Shown here piece by piece: positions 53,881 through 64,000 of a stretch of DNA of 64,000 nt. The DNA is taken from NCBI GenBank assembly GCA_009733575.1, contig ML769534.1:62001-126000 (forward strand). The letters are read 5' to 3'. The notes below the pieces were generated by a model, which saw only the letters and a list, made by a program, of their open reading frames with translations, was not told where the DNA came from and did no database searches. Every line of letters begins with the position of its first letter. Position 1 is the stretch's first letter. Source of the stretch: Gymnopus androsaceus JB14. Its lineage: Eukaryota > Basidiomycota > Agaricomycetes > Agaricales > Omphalotaceae. The translations under genes and the position numbers were made by a program.

Positions 53881-56748
53881 GGAACTGACAGTTCGCAGCT
53901 TTCGCCCCCACCATCAATCATGTCAGGCCAATTGAAGGGGTAAGCAATCTTAACAACTTGAATAGTGGAACATAATGGATAACCTTGCCTTTCAAAGTGG
54001 GGAACCTGTATCAATCCATAACTATCCTGGTCCTAGGTAAATCTTAAAGTTTACAGCTTTGATAATTGACAATGACTCATCATCTATCAAAGTTTATTTG
54101 CAAATGCTTCAAATTTTCGAGATTCATGGTGGCCAATTCATTCTTATGTGTAGGTTCAAGGTCAAACTTCTCTGCTTAATGTGCTGCTCTCAATTAGATG
54201 CTATTTAGCAAATGATGAAGAGCAGAAAATTCACAATTGGCTAAGTGCTCCAAATTGCTTCATTAATTTCACTGCAGCTACAAACAAGAAAGCAGCTGGA
54301 ACTGGACAATGGATACTCAACCATCCAGAGTATGTCAAGTGGAAAAATGGACCTAGCATGCTGTGGATCCAAGGCAAAGGTATGGCTTTCACCTCTTTAA
54401 CAATGATATATGTCTTCAATGTTATTTTCTAGCTGGGTCAGGGAAAACTGTGTTGTCGTGGGTTGATTCAACTGTTTGAATCAATTATTGATTCTGAAAT
54501 TTCCTCTTAGAACAACAATTATTAAAGATCTTTCCACAATTGCTCCTGATGCTGTGTGGTCCCACTATTTTGATTCCAGGGACAACTCTGGTGCCAAATC
54601 TTCATATCAAGGATTTCTGTTGTCTCTTTTGCAACAGATGGGTTTCCACCATCACTCCATTCACCATGCTTTACAGGACTTGTATCACAGCTGCAAACAT
54701 GGCCTTTCAGCTGCTCCACCCACCAATTTGCAACTGGAAAGTACCCTGAGCACTATTATGAAAGAGAAACTGGCAGGATATATTGTACTTGATGCATTAG
54801 ATGAATGCACCAAAGCAGCACAGGGCCAGGTTCTAAAATGGATCACAAGTCATTCAGAAACACTTTGTATTGCTATCACAAGTCGTTACTCTCCAGAGGG
54901 CAAAGCAGCAAGAACTGCTATACAAATTACTCTTGATGCTGAAAATTCAGGGATTCATGAAGATATTTCCACTTTTTTGGAAGTTGTGCTCCAGAACCTT
55001 GACTTTAGTAAAAGTTTGCATTCTGAAGTTATGGTAACACTATTTCAAAAATCTCAAGGACAGTAAGCAGGACCTGATTTTGAATAATTTTTTTTTGCTC
55101 ACATAGATGATGTTTTAGATTTCGTTGGGTTGACTGTCAACTCAGGACATTGGAAGAATGTACAACTGAAAAAATGGTCCGGCAAGCCTTAAAAAATCTA
55201 CCAAGCGACTTGGAAACAACTTATATACAGGCAATGCAAAGGTCCTACAAAGGTGTACATGGCAAAGATGCCCATTATCTGCTTCTGTGGCTTACTTATG
55301 CATTTGAACCATTGAACCTAAAACAAGTTGCAGATATTTTAGCTGTAGACCTGGAACATCACCAAGTTGAACAGAGCAGTGCAGTACACCTCAAAGTTCA
55401 TGTAATCATTGATTCCAATCTTGTAACAGTTGGCTCAAATAATGTTGTTCAGCTGTCACATAACTCAGTGAAGGAGTTCTTAATCCACACTTCCAACTGG
55501 ACTCAGACAGTGGGCTTGTTTGAAATCAATGAACAATTAGCTCATGATAACATTGCCCAAGCATGTCTTTTATATCTGTTAAAATTGGACACTTCTGTAT
55601 TTCAGAATGATGATGTGTGGCACCTATTTCCACTAATACCCTATGCGGCCAAATACTGGCTATCTCACATGAGAGAAGTTCAACCTCAAAGATCAGACCA
55701 CCCATTATATGGTTTGTGTTGTGAAATTTTACAGGATGGAACCCATCAATTTGGGAACTGGGCACGGATGTATGAATATTATGAAACTTGGAGGGAATGG
55801 AGATATGATAATAGTGAGCGATTGAGTAACATGTTAACCAAGATGAAGGAAGGGATCAATATTGGTGAACCAATTTATTATGCAGCTCTCACAAATCACA
55901 AAAATTTAGTTGAGTTACTTCTTCAAAGTGGTGCCCATATCAATGGACAGGGAGGGTACTACGGAAATGCACTCCAAGCAGCAGTATCTGGTAACAATGG
56001 GCCTATTGTGATGCACCTTTTAGAAAGTGGGGCTGATGCCAATGCACAGGGTGGCTACTATGGAAATGTTATTTATGCTGCAGTCTCTAATAACTATGAC
56101 TCTATACTTCTGATCCTTCTCAAGAATGTCAGGATTTGGACTGGAAGCCATGCATATTCACTCTATGTTGCAGCTTCCAATAATTATGAGGAGATTGTCA
56201 AGCTTCTTCTCAACAATAAGAAAAATCTAAATTTGGGCGGATATACAAATGCTTTACATGAGGCTATTTCCAAGGGATATGGAAATATTGTCAAACTTTT
56301 TTCACAAGCTCATATCAGAACTTATCTGACAAGGTATAGAAATACACTGCAAGAAGCAGTGTCCAATAACCATGAAGAAGTTGTTAAGCTTCTTCTAGAT
56401 CATGGAGCTGATATCAAAGGTCTACGGAGTGACGTTCTTCAAGTTGCAACTCTAAATGGCCATGATGCCATTGTAAAACACTTTATAAGCCATAGTACCA
56501 ATGGCAATGCACAAGATGGAGATCATGTTAATGTCCTCTGTTCAAATGTCCTCTATTCAGCAACATCAAGCGAGGCTGTAGATGTAGCGAGGGTTCTGCT
56601 AGGCAATGGAGTGAGTGCCAATACACAAGGGGGAAATGGTGGCAATGCTCTCCAATTAGCAGCATTCAAGGGATATGCAACCATTATTAAATTTTTACTA
56701 GACAATGGAGCTGATGTAAATGCACAAAGTGGATACTATGGAAATGCA

Positions 56749-57446
56749 TCAGCAAAACCTGGGCGTACTGGACAGAGCTGTACAGCTCTGTCCAGCAGTC
56801 ATAGCACTCATAGCACCCATAGCAAGGTCCCCATCTGTCCAGAACTATGGACTGCTATGGATTGCTATAAGTTGCTATGGATTTCTCGCAAATGACATCT
56901 GTCAGGGCGGTTTCAATTGAAAAATGAATGTATGACTGCTTTCGGAATCAATTCCCTCACTTAGTTGCGAGACGAAAGAAATAATAATAAAATCATATTA
57001 TATTGTCAATGGCCTTGGTACTGTAGTAAGCATAGCGAGTCAAAAAGTACAACTACGTAGTGTAAACGAAGCTATAGTACTCTAAGTACCAAATGGTAAC
57101 ACTACCGATGCTTAATTAGATATATCAAGTAAAGTCCAAGGGTGACACTTACCAAGGACATCCAAACTAAAGCAACTCGGAGCTTCGACTTGGGAAAAAA
57201 AAGGAAGTTGGGGGAGGGAAGGAAGGGAACTTGGGGAAGTTATAACGCCGAAGCATCGATGCTATATAGCATTGGCGGGAGAGACTGACAGCTGTCAAGA
57301 TGTTGACAGCTAGTTTGCGCGCTCGGTAATCTCATAGGAGCTCATAGGAGCTCATAGGAAGCCATAGCATTTCATAGCACTATGGCTGCTATGGCTTCCT
57401 ATAGATTGCTATGGCCTCTATGGCCATCACCCAGGTTTTGCTGATG
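56749..57446. mobile_element. MITE inserted in the ankyrin domain (~698 bp)
   Basis: The left end TCAGCAAAACCTGGGCG interrupts YYGNA-LQAAA of an ankyrin repeat. The right end is the inverse, CACCCAGGTTTTGCTGATG. TGCA occurs immediately outside on both sides (56745-56748, 57447-57450). Subterminal CCATAGC/GCTATGG words recur many times at both ends, together with three GAGCTCATAG repeats near 57340. No ORF; non-autonomous. Confidence 0.75.
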
Positions 57447-58370
57447 TGCACTTCAAGCTGCAGCATCAGGTGGACATGAAGCACTGTCAAGCTACTTCTT
57501 GACAATGGGCTGATGATTGTTTACAAGGTGGATACTATGGAAATGCACTTCAAGCTGCAGCATCAGGTGGACATGAAGCCACTGGTCAAGCTACTTCTTG
57601 ACAATGGGGCTGATGATTGTTTACAAGGTGGGTACCATGGAAATGCTCTACAAGCTGCAATAATTACAGGAAATCAAGCTATTGTTGAAGTCCTTCTAAA
57701 GAATGGTACAAATGTCGATGTGAATCCTGGATATTATGGAAAGGGTCTCCACTCAGCAGTATCCGGTGGAAATGAAGGTATTGTCAAACTCCTGCTGAGA
57801 CATGGAGGTGATTTAGAAAGTGATTACTATGAGAATATCCTCCAGGTTGCAGCTGGATGTGGGAATGAAACTATTGTCAAGCTTCTTGTAGGCTGCAGGC
57901 CTGATATCAGCTTACAGGTCAGCTGGTATGGAACTGCTCTGCAAGAAGCTGTATCTAAGGGACATGAATCTACTGTCAAGCTTCTTGTGGCTCATGGAGC
58001 TGATGCCATTTGTGAGGGTGCATACTATCAGAATGCTTTACAAGAGGCAATATTAGAGTGTAATCAAGCTATTATCATGCTTCTTCTACTTCAAGCAGCA
58101 GTGTCTACTAAAGGGCATGATCTCACTGTAAAAATGCTTCTAGACAACAGAGCTAATCTTGATGTACAAAGCAAAATCTTTAGAGCTGCTCTCCATGATG
58201 CAGCATCTGAAGGGGATAAAGCTATTGTCAGCCTGCTTCTCAATAATGGAGCTGATGTAAATGTTGTGGATTATGGAAACCCATTCCAAGCAGCGGTCTC
58301 AAATGGACATGAAGGCATTGTCAAGCTCCTTATAGATCATGGAGGTTTCGTAAATGGCACAACTTTTAGA

Positions 58371-59525
58371 AACCCACTCCAAGCAGCAGCATTAATAGGT
58401 CATGAAGCCATTGCGAGAATGCTACTTGAAAACGGAGCTGATGTCAATGCAGTATGCTATACGGGAACTTGTCTCCATGCTGCAGCCTTCAACGGGCATG
58501 AAGCTATTGTCAACCTTCTTTTATGTAATGGAGCTGATGTGAACCGTGCAGGTTACGGAAATCTACTCCAAGCAGCAGCATCAAGGGGTCACAAGGTTAT
58601 TGTGAGAATGCTACTTGAAAATGGAGCTAATGTCAATGCAGTATGCTTTGTGGGAACCTGTCTCCATGCTGCAGCACTGAATGGGCATGAAGCTATTGTC
58701 AAGCTCCTTCTAGGATATGAAGCTGATGTGAATGGTGCAGGTTATGAAAGTCCACTCCAAGCAGCAGCATCAAAAGGTCATGAGGCTATTGTGTCAATAC
58801 TACTTGAAAATGGAGCTAATGTCAATGCAGTACGCTATGCGGGAACTTGTCTCCATGGTGCAGCATTCAATGGGCATGGAGAAATTGTCAATTTCCTTCT
58901 AGGACATGGAGCTGATGTGAATGGTGCAGGTTATGCAAGTCCACTCCAAGCAGCAGCATCAAAGGGTCATGAAGCCATTGTGAAAATGCTACTCAGATAT
59001 GGAGCTAGTATCAAAGCAATATGTCATGTTGGAACCTGTCTCCATAGTGCAGCATTGAATGGGCATGAAGCTATTGTCAAGCTCCTTCTAAGATATGGAG
59101 CTGATGTGAATGGTGCAGGTTATGAAAGTCCACTCCGAGTAGCAGTATCAATGGGTCATGAAGCCATTGCAAGAATGCTACTTGAAAATGGAGCTGATGC
59201 CAATGCAGTATGCTATGCAAAAACCTGTCTTTATGTAGCAGCATTCCACGGGCATGAAGCTATTGTCGATCTCCTTCTAGAAAATGGAGCTGATGTGAAT
59301 GGTGCAGGTCATGCAAGTCCACTTCAAGCAGCCACTTTGATGGGTCATGAAGCTATTGTGAGAACACTACTTGAAAATGGAGCTGATATCAATGCAGGCA
59401 GTGGAAGATATGAAAGTCCACTTCAAGCAGCAGCATCAATGGGTCATGAAGCTATTGTGAGAACGCTACTCAAAAAAGAAGTGAAATTCCAAGTCTTGCA
59501 CTCAAATATTAAATTTCACGTCTAA
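58371..59525 (+). repeat. 189-bp dimeric ankyrin supra-repeats
   Basis: The word (A/G)CC-CTCCAAGCAGCAG-like segment starts at 58371, 58560, 58749, 58938, 59127 and 59316, exactly 189 bp apart. Each unit encodes two ankyrin repeats: PLQAAAxxGHEAIxxxLLEN-type, then TCLHAAAxNGHEAIVxLLL-type. The last step (59316 to 59415) is a single 33-residue repeat. Confidence 0.92.
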
Positions 59526-60851
59526 AATGTCTTTCAATGAGAATTATGTGATTTACATGTAGGTTTTTTGGTTAAAATAGTAGGATTCCTGTGAAAAGTG
59601 TTACAAGTTTTATAAATCATACAAAATTGAAAATACTAGTATTGCTGGAGTAACAATGCTTGGTATTCATTCTTTTCTTTTTGAGGTCTCTAGGAAATAT
59701 CTACTTGAAATTAAAATTATTAGAAGAATCAGTAAGTACTAAGTACTGTATAGTTACTGAGATTAGCTCAATTCTTCTTTCATTCATCAAGTGTCTTAGC
59801 TTGTTAAATTCTTCCGCTCCCATTACGGATCCTCTCCAAGTCAACTAATCATTATTGGTAGGTAATGTGAGGACAAATAATAATGATTAACTTATCTGTA
59901 GCGGCAGAAAATACGCCCAGTGAGAAATTGGGCGGAGTCGATGAAAGTAGTGCCTTGTACACCACTGGCATAATCCATTCATCGCATGTAGCAGATCTAC
60001 GAATCAAGATATTTATCGTGTCAAGCATGAGTCGCGTTGAGATTTATATCTCGCTTTCCGTCAACTATGCAGAAGCCTTGAAGATGAGATAACCTTTTAT
60101 AACCTTCCCAGCTCAATCAAATCGAGTATCAGGCGGGATTGCATACGTAGTTACCTGTTGAAAGCTCCGAGTTCGACGTTAGACCCTACGGCGAGATATT
60201 TAGAGACATTTCTTTTGTTGGATGTGCTACTTTCCCTCCTACAATCTAACAACAGCATGAGTCTAACGAAGTTCATCCTACGCTCCATCCGCACCAGTCT
60301 CCTTCCTGCCCAGCTCATTATCACCAAACTATTGATAACCTCCGCTTTCGGAAGTCCATTCGGTTGCCACACCTCCTACGCTCCAGCTCTCCTCCTCAAA
60401 AACCACTCGGGTGCGCTCCGCCGCCTCTGACCATTCCGAACGTTCAAGCCCAACCATTGAGCTCACACCGTCAGTCGACAATTGACCCAACGTTAAAGCT
60501 GAGTCGATGATGAGTTTTCCTTTGTGCCCTCCCGGTTGGATCCTACTGCAGAGTTACAGATTACAGATTCGGAAGAATCAGAATCGCGTCCGCCGTCCAC
60601 CAACTGCGCCAGCCGCCGCCTCCTAGCATGGAGTCTATGCCCACTGACATAGTGTGACGCGTTAACGGACGAGAATGAATTGAGAGGATTCATGTTCAAG
60701 CGATAGCGACGAAGATGAGGTGAAAGGTATAGGGAAGTGAAGAAGAAAAACGCTAAAAAGAAAGTAGGCCTCTGAATTAGACAACGTATCTCAGACTGAG
60801 AGTGCAACACGTACTTGAATATTTCTGAACAGTGAAACGTCGGACGCAGCC
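59526..60851. other. intergenic; contains an exon-like echo of the APH gene
   Basis: No full gene. At 59900-59950, GCGGCAGAAAATAC..CCAGTGAGAA and GAGTCGATGAAAGTAGT resemble the last exon of the phosphotransferase at 30279-30325. A 120-codon minus ORF at 60493-60855 overlaps the stop of the next gene and is not supported. Confidence 0.45.
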
Positions 60852-61644
60852 TCATTCATTCGCGATTGTTCTTTGCCATCGGCGAACAAATGTCTGTGGA
60901 AAGACGGCGGTCCCTTCGGAAGACCGACTCTTTGGGACAACTACAGAGTATATTAGACGAGGACCCAGTCAATCATAAACGAAAACACTTACGTCGCTGC
61001 GTTCCTTTTTGGTTCGTCTCAATTAAGAAGTAGGTTTTTAGATGAGATACAAAAAGTTCATGCATCTTGCTCGGCTCTGAGGGCGGTAGTGGAACTCGAG
61101 GCTTTTTCTTTATGACATGTTTCTCAATCCTCCTCATCTCGTTCCCCACCATTCGTGACATTCGTTGCAACGTCACCTTATCCCGCTGTAAGACGAATTT
61201 AAGTCGTTTGACCCTCTTGTCAAGCCAGGTCCTCCCTTTGGCGTCGGTCACCGAATTTGCAGAGTTACGTTCGTTCTTCGTACGCTCCTCTTCCCCCTCA
61301 AGAATCTGATTCGCTTCCATCCTAAGCTCCCTTTGCTGCTCTCCATCTCTCTCCTGCGCCCATTCGAAAAGGATTTCATTCATTTTCCCTTCAAGCTCTC
61401 CATCCATATCGCGCTGCTGAAACGATTCTTTCTTGGGTTTCAACTTTTTCTTTTTTTCGCGTTTCAAAGGAGTCGTAAAAGCTGGCGCAGAGGAAGAATG
61501 TAAAATAGTGTCGGTGGCGGAGGAGGCGAATCTCGAAAAAGGATATGGAAAAGAGAGTCGCGGGGTGGAAGTTATCGGAGTTGTTGGTGCTGATAATAAC
61601 GAGCGATATAATGAGCGTGCAGTCGGGCCATAAATCCAATGCAT
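60852..61644 (-). CDS. mitochondrial-type protein of unknown function
   Basis: Exon 1 is 61644-60993, the intron 60941-60992 (GTAAGT..CTGTAG) and exon 2 60940-60852, giving about 246 residues ending VRRWQRTIANE. The N-terminus MHWIYGPTARSLYRSLLSAP continues with Arg, Ser, Thr and almost no acid residues, as in a mitochondrial presequence. The middle is highly charged and helical (KREKKKKLKPKK, LEGKMNEILFEWAQERDGEQ), then LDKRVKRLKFVLQRDKVTLQ and KKKPRVPLPPSEPSKMHELF. The basic helical character would suit a mitoribosome-associated or RNA-binding factor, but I recognise no domain. No lesion is seen. Divergent from the carboxypeptidase gene with 267 bp between start codons. Confidence 0.7.
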
Positions 61645-61911
61645 CTAGTCGTGGTCGCGGGAGAGAGCAGGAGTAATCTTATCTTTCCAGATTTGAATAT
61701 GAGCGCCTAGATCATTTCGCCACGGCGAAAGAGCGTCTACTATTAGCGTTCCTCTTCCTTCCCATGCTCACGAAGGCAATTCCGCGCTGCTTGGTTCTTC
61801 AACTTCTCGGCAACACATGCCTTCCGCCGTCCGGCAAAATATCGCTCCCAATGTGTATAAAAGGCTCGCATGATACGTATATGATTATTTCCACTTGCCC
61901 TCATCCGCGAT
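61645..61911. promoter_or_regulatory. short bidirectional promoter region
   Basis: 267 bp between divergent ATGs. Contains GTATAAAAGG at about 61855-61864, a TATA-like element about 50 bp before the carboxypeptidase start. No other motif is claimed. Confidence 0.45.
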
Positions 61912-64000
61912 ATGGATAGCAAAGTTTCCGAAAGCCCGTCCAACTGGGTCATGACGCGTCCGAGGTCTCGATATCACCTTTACGCCCTCCTCCTCATCCC
62001 TTGTCTCCTACTTGGTTCTCTTGCTGGACACAGGCGCTACTACTATGCTATTTCCAACCCTGACATCGACTTTAGCGCTTCTTCCTGCGCTCAGGTCGAT
62101 GCACTGTACCCTCAGAGCTCCAAGAATACAGGCCTTTGGGAAGAGTTTGGTCAAATGCTCGGGACTGACGAGTTTAAAGAGCTGGCAATTGGAAAATTGA
62201 GTGGGTTGATACAGATTCCGTGAGATTTAGCCTGCTTTCCTTACGATTTACAATGTACTAACATCTGCATAGTTCCGAATCTTACGACAACATGCCACCG
62301 CCAGGCCAAGACTCACGATGGGAGACAATGGGTCTCGTACATGATTATTTGGTAGCAGAGTTTCCCCTGATGTGCGTTACTGCAATTCCTAACGAGTCTA
62401 CTTACAAATTTATCGTATTCTCAGTAACAAAACTTTCTCTCTTGCCAAAGTAAACACTTATGGGCTCATATACGAATGGACTGGGACAAACTCTTCTCTC
62501 AAACCGTACATTCTCGCTGCTCATCAAGGTATTACTTGTCTCTTTATTTACCCCATTCTGTACTTACTAGCACTCTGATAGATGTTGTACCTGTCAATCC
62601 CGAAACTGTCTCTACCTGGACACATCCGCCCTACTCCGGCTTTTTCGATGGGGAAAGCATTTGGGGTCGAGGCGCATCAGACGATAAAGCCAGTTTAACA
62701 GCCATTATGCTGACACTGGAGACGCTGATTAAGAAGGATTGGACACCCGAGAGAACGATCGTGCTCGCGTTTGGATTTGATGAGGAGGCTAGCGGGATTT
62801 ATGTGAGGGACGACTTGATTATTCGCATTCTCATCCACTAATTTCCATACCAGGGTGCAAAATATCTCGGTAAAGCTCTCGAAGAGACTTATGGTAGAGA
62901 TGCGTTTGCGTTTATTGTCGACGAAGGAGGTGCGTGCATCTCTATCTACACGGGGAAAACGCTGACGGATGATTGCCTTTTAAACAGGAGGATTCAAAGA
63001 CGTCTATGGAACCATCTTCGCTACTCCCGGTGTTGCAGAGAAAGGACACGCCGATATCAAGTTGGAAGTAACGTCACCTGGAGGTCATTCCAGTGTTCCT
63101 CCAGTTCATACGGTGCGACACTCTTTTTAATTGTTCCTACGTCTGCTTAGTTCCATTGACAGACAATTGGATACCTTGCCTCGCTTATTACGGAGTTTGA
63201 GAAAAACCCATATCCCGTTGAGCTTGTGAGCTTTGGACCTTTCGCTCTACATTTCTTGTCTGATTCGTCCCGTACCATAGGCCCGAGACACTGTTCCCTA
63301 CGACAACCTCGTCTGCATGGCCGCACATAGCCGCGACATTCCTCACTCTCTCAAACGCGCCATATTCCGCTCCGGTCACTCCAATGCCGCCTTACATCGA
63401 GTCGAAAAGGATTTCGTGCTACAGGACAAATTCTATTCTAGTCTCGTCGGGACGACGCAAGCAGTGGATATCGTTTCCGGAGGGGTCAAGTCAAATGCGT
63501 TACCGGAGAGTGCATTTGCGATTATTAACCATCGGATTAATACTCTTAGGTATTGCACTTGTTCTTTCTTTTCCGATATTGTGACTGACCAAGAGTGCTA
63601 TTGACAGCTCAGTAAACGAAACCGCCGCACGCGACACACAGACTATCACTTCCCTCGCCCGGTCGCTCAACCTCACTCTCAAAGCGTTTGGGGAAGACGT
63701 TATTCCCGAGTCCTTCTACACCACCTCTCATTGCTCTTCCCAATCTTCCTCAACATCATCATCAAAGGGCCACATCGAACTCTCGCTTGCATTCAACCAT
63801 GAGCTCGAGCCCGCTCCACGTACGCCGACTTCAGGAAAAGATAGCAAGCCATGGGACTTTTTGAGTGGGACGATCAAGGCGACGTATTATTCTCATCGGG
63901 CCCAAGGAATCAAGGCTGAAACGACTGCGACAAAGGGTGATGATGTCAACTTCGACGTTGAGGACGAGAAGAAAATCATCGTTAGCCCAGGAATGTCGAC
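61912..64000 (+). CDS. M20 family carboxypeptidase S-like, vacuolar, partial
   Basis: Exons with good borders: 61912-62219, 62273-62371, 62425-62528, 62582-62802, 62854-62929, 62988-63112, 63163-63225, 63281-63549, and 63608 running off the window. The protein has an N-terminal cytosolic tail, one membrane anchor (YHLYALLLIPCLLLGSLAG, residues ~22-40) and a lumenal M20 domain. Metal ligands and catalytic residues are all visible: the AAHQD-VVPV HxD, GRGASDDK, the catalytic pair FDEEASG and IVDEGG. The dimerisation lid begins PGGHSSVPP. The C-terminal His ligand lies beyond the window. Yeast CPS1 releases C-terminal residues from peptides in the vacuole, supplying nitrogen. No lesion seen; introns are 50-58 nt. 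Confidence 0.92.

Larger units (their letters stand above)
53920..59525 (+). pseudogene. NACHT-ankyrin NLR-type receptor, split by a MITE
   Basis: Exons: 53920-53939, 53998-54036, 54093-54147, 54198-54379, 54433-54457, 54511-55060, then 55121 onward. Joined, they start MSGQLKGGEPVSIHNYPGPS, then LFANASNF/EIHGGQF (one extra base within exon 3), and IHNWLSAPN..GTGQW. The NACHT domain follows: Walker A GKAGSGKTVLS formed across two introns, WSHYFDSRD, Walker B YIVLDALDEC and the sensor-like ITSRYSPEG. Next are FRWVDCQLRTL, NLPSDLETTY and VVQLSHNSVKEFL, the winged-helix part. From 55860 there are about 9 ankyrin repeats, then a 0.7 kb MITE, then about 19 more to the stop at 59525. Fungal NLRs sense non-self or pathogens and trigger cell death. 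A +1 base near 57583 and the MITE make full-length protein unlikely; a shorter protein ending inside the MITE (GKPGRTG-like tail to 56895) could be made. Confidence 0.85.

Noticed and set aside
60493..60855. 120-aa minus-strand ORF after the mitochondrial-type gene
   Set aside because: Its start overlaps the end of that gene in another frame and it has no recognisable content; more likely 3' UTR.

Overview
The window looks like genomic DNA of a mushroom-forming basidiomycete (Agaricomycetes). The reasons are compact multi-exon genes with 45-60 nt GT..AG introns, and a set of families typical of these fungi: KDZ transposases, Helitrons with a Helitron_like_N Rep domain, pogo-like DDE elements carrying a Ulp1-type protease, clustered P450s, a NACHT-ankyrin NLR and a GT61 glycosyltransferase. 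This rests on reading the sequence by eye; no search was run, so genus is not assigned.

Layout. (1) 1-28.7 kb is a graveyard of nested transposons. It holds a Ty1/copia element (minus strand, cut by the window start), a 0.7 kb TIR element, a Ty3/gypsy fragment with a small TIR element in its integrase, a 25-bp minisatellite, a decayed KDZ transposase, a 2.6 kb element with ~145-bp terminal inverted repeats full of ACTAGT-rich satellites, a Helitron (minus) interrupted by a foldback and by another TIR insertion, a degenerate gene between two head-to-head Helitron 5' ends, a short Helitron derivative (plus), and a 5.6 kb pogo-like element bounded by TA that carries a dead DDE transposase and a Ulp1-like protease gene with an in-frame stop. 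(2) 29.5-34.5 kb is gene-like: an APH/kinase-like phosphotransferase, a GT61 glycosyltransferase and a small secreted protein. (3) 34.8-51.7 kb is a duplication zone: two almost complete but broken P450 copies plus a C-terminal P450 fragment, and two broken copies of an uncharacterised low-complexity nuclear-type protein. Between the latter lie a hAT-like MITE with a perfect 8-bp target duplication and an 826-bp foldback. (4) 52.6-59.5 kb holds a transposon-linked gene remnant and a NACHT-ankyrin NLR gene. Its exons can be followed from a TATA box to the last ankyrin repeat, but it is split by a 0.7 kb MITE. (5) 60.8-64 kb has two ordinary divergent genes: a mitochondrial-type protein and an M20 vacuolar carboxypeptidase S-like protein that runs off the window.

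How it fits together. Few genes here look functional: the APH-like protein, GT61, the secreted protein, the mitochondrial-type gene and the carboxypeptidase. The rest records repeated duplication and TE insertion, with point lesions in nearly every copy. The NLR is the most interesting locus. Its C-terminal half is built from a 189-bp (63-residue) dimeric ankyrin unit repeated in exact register, the pattern expected of fungal NLRs whose recognition repeats are reshuffled.
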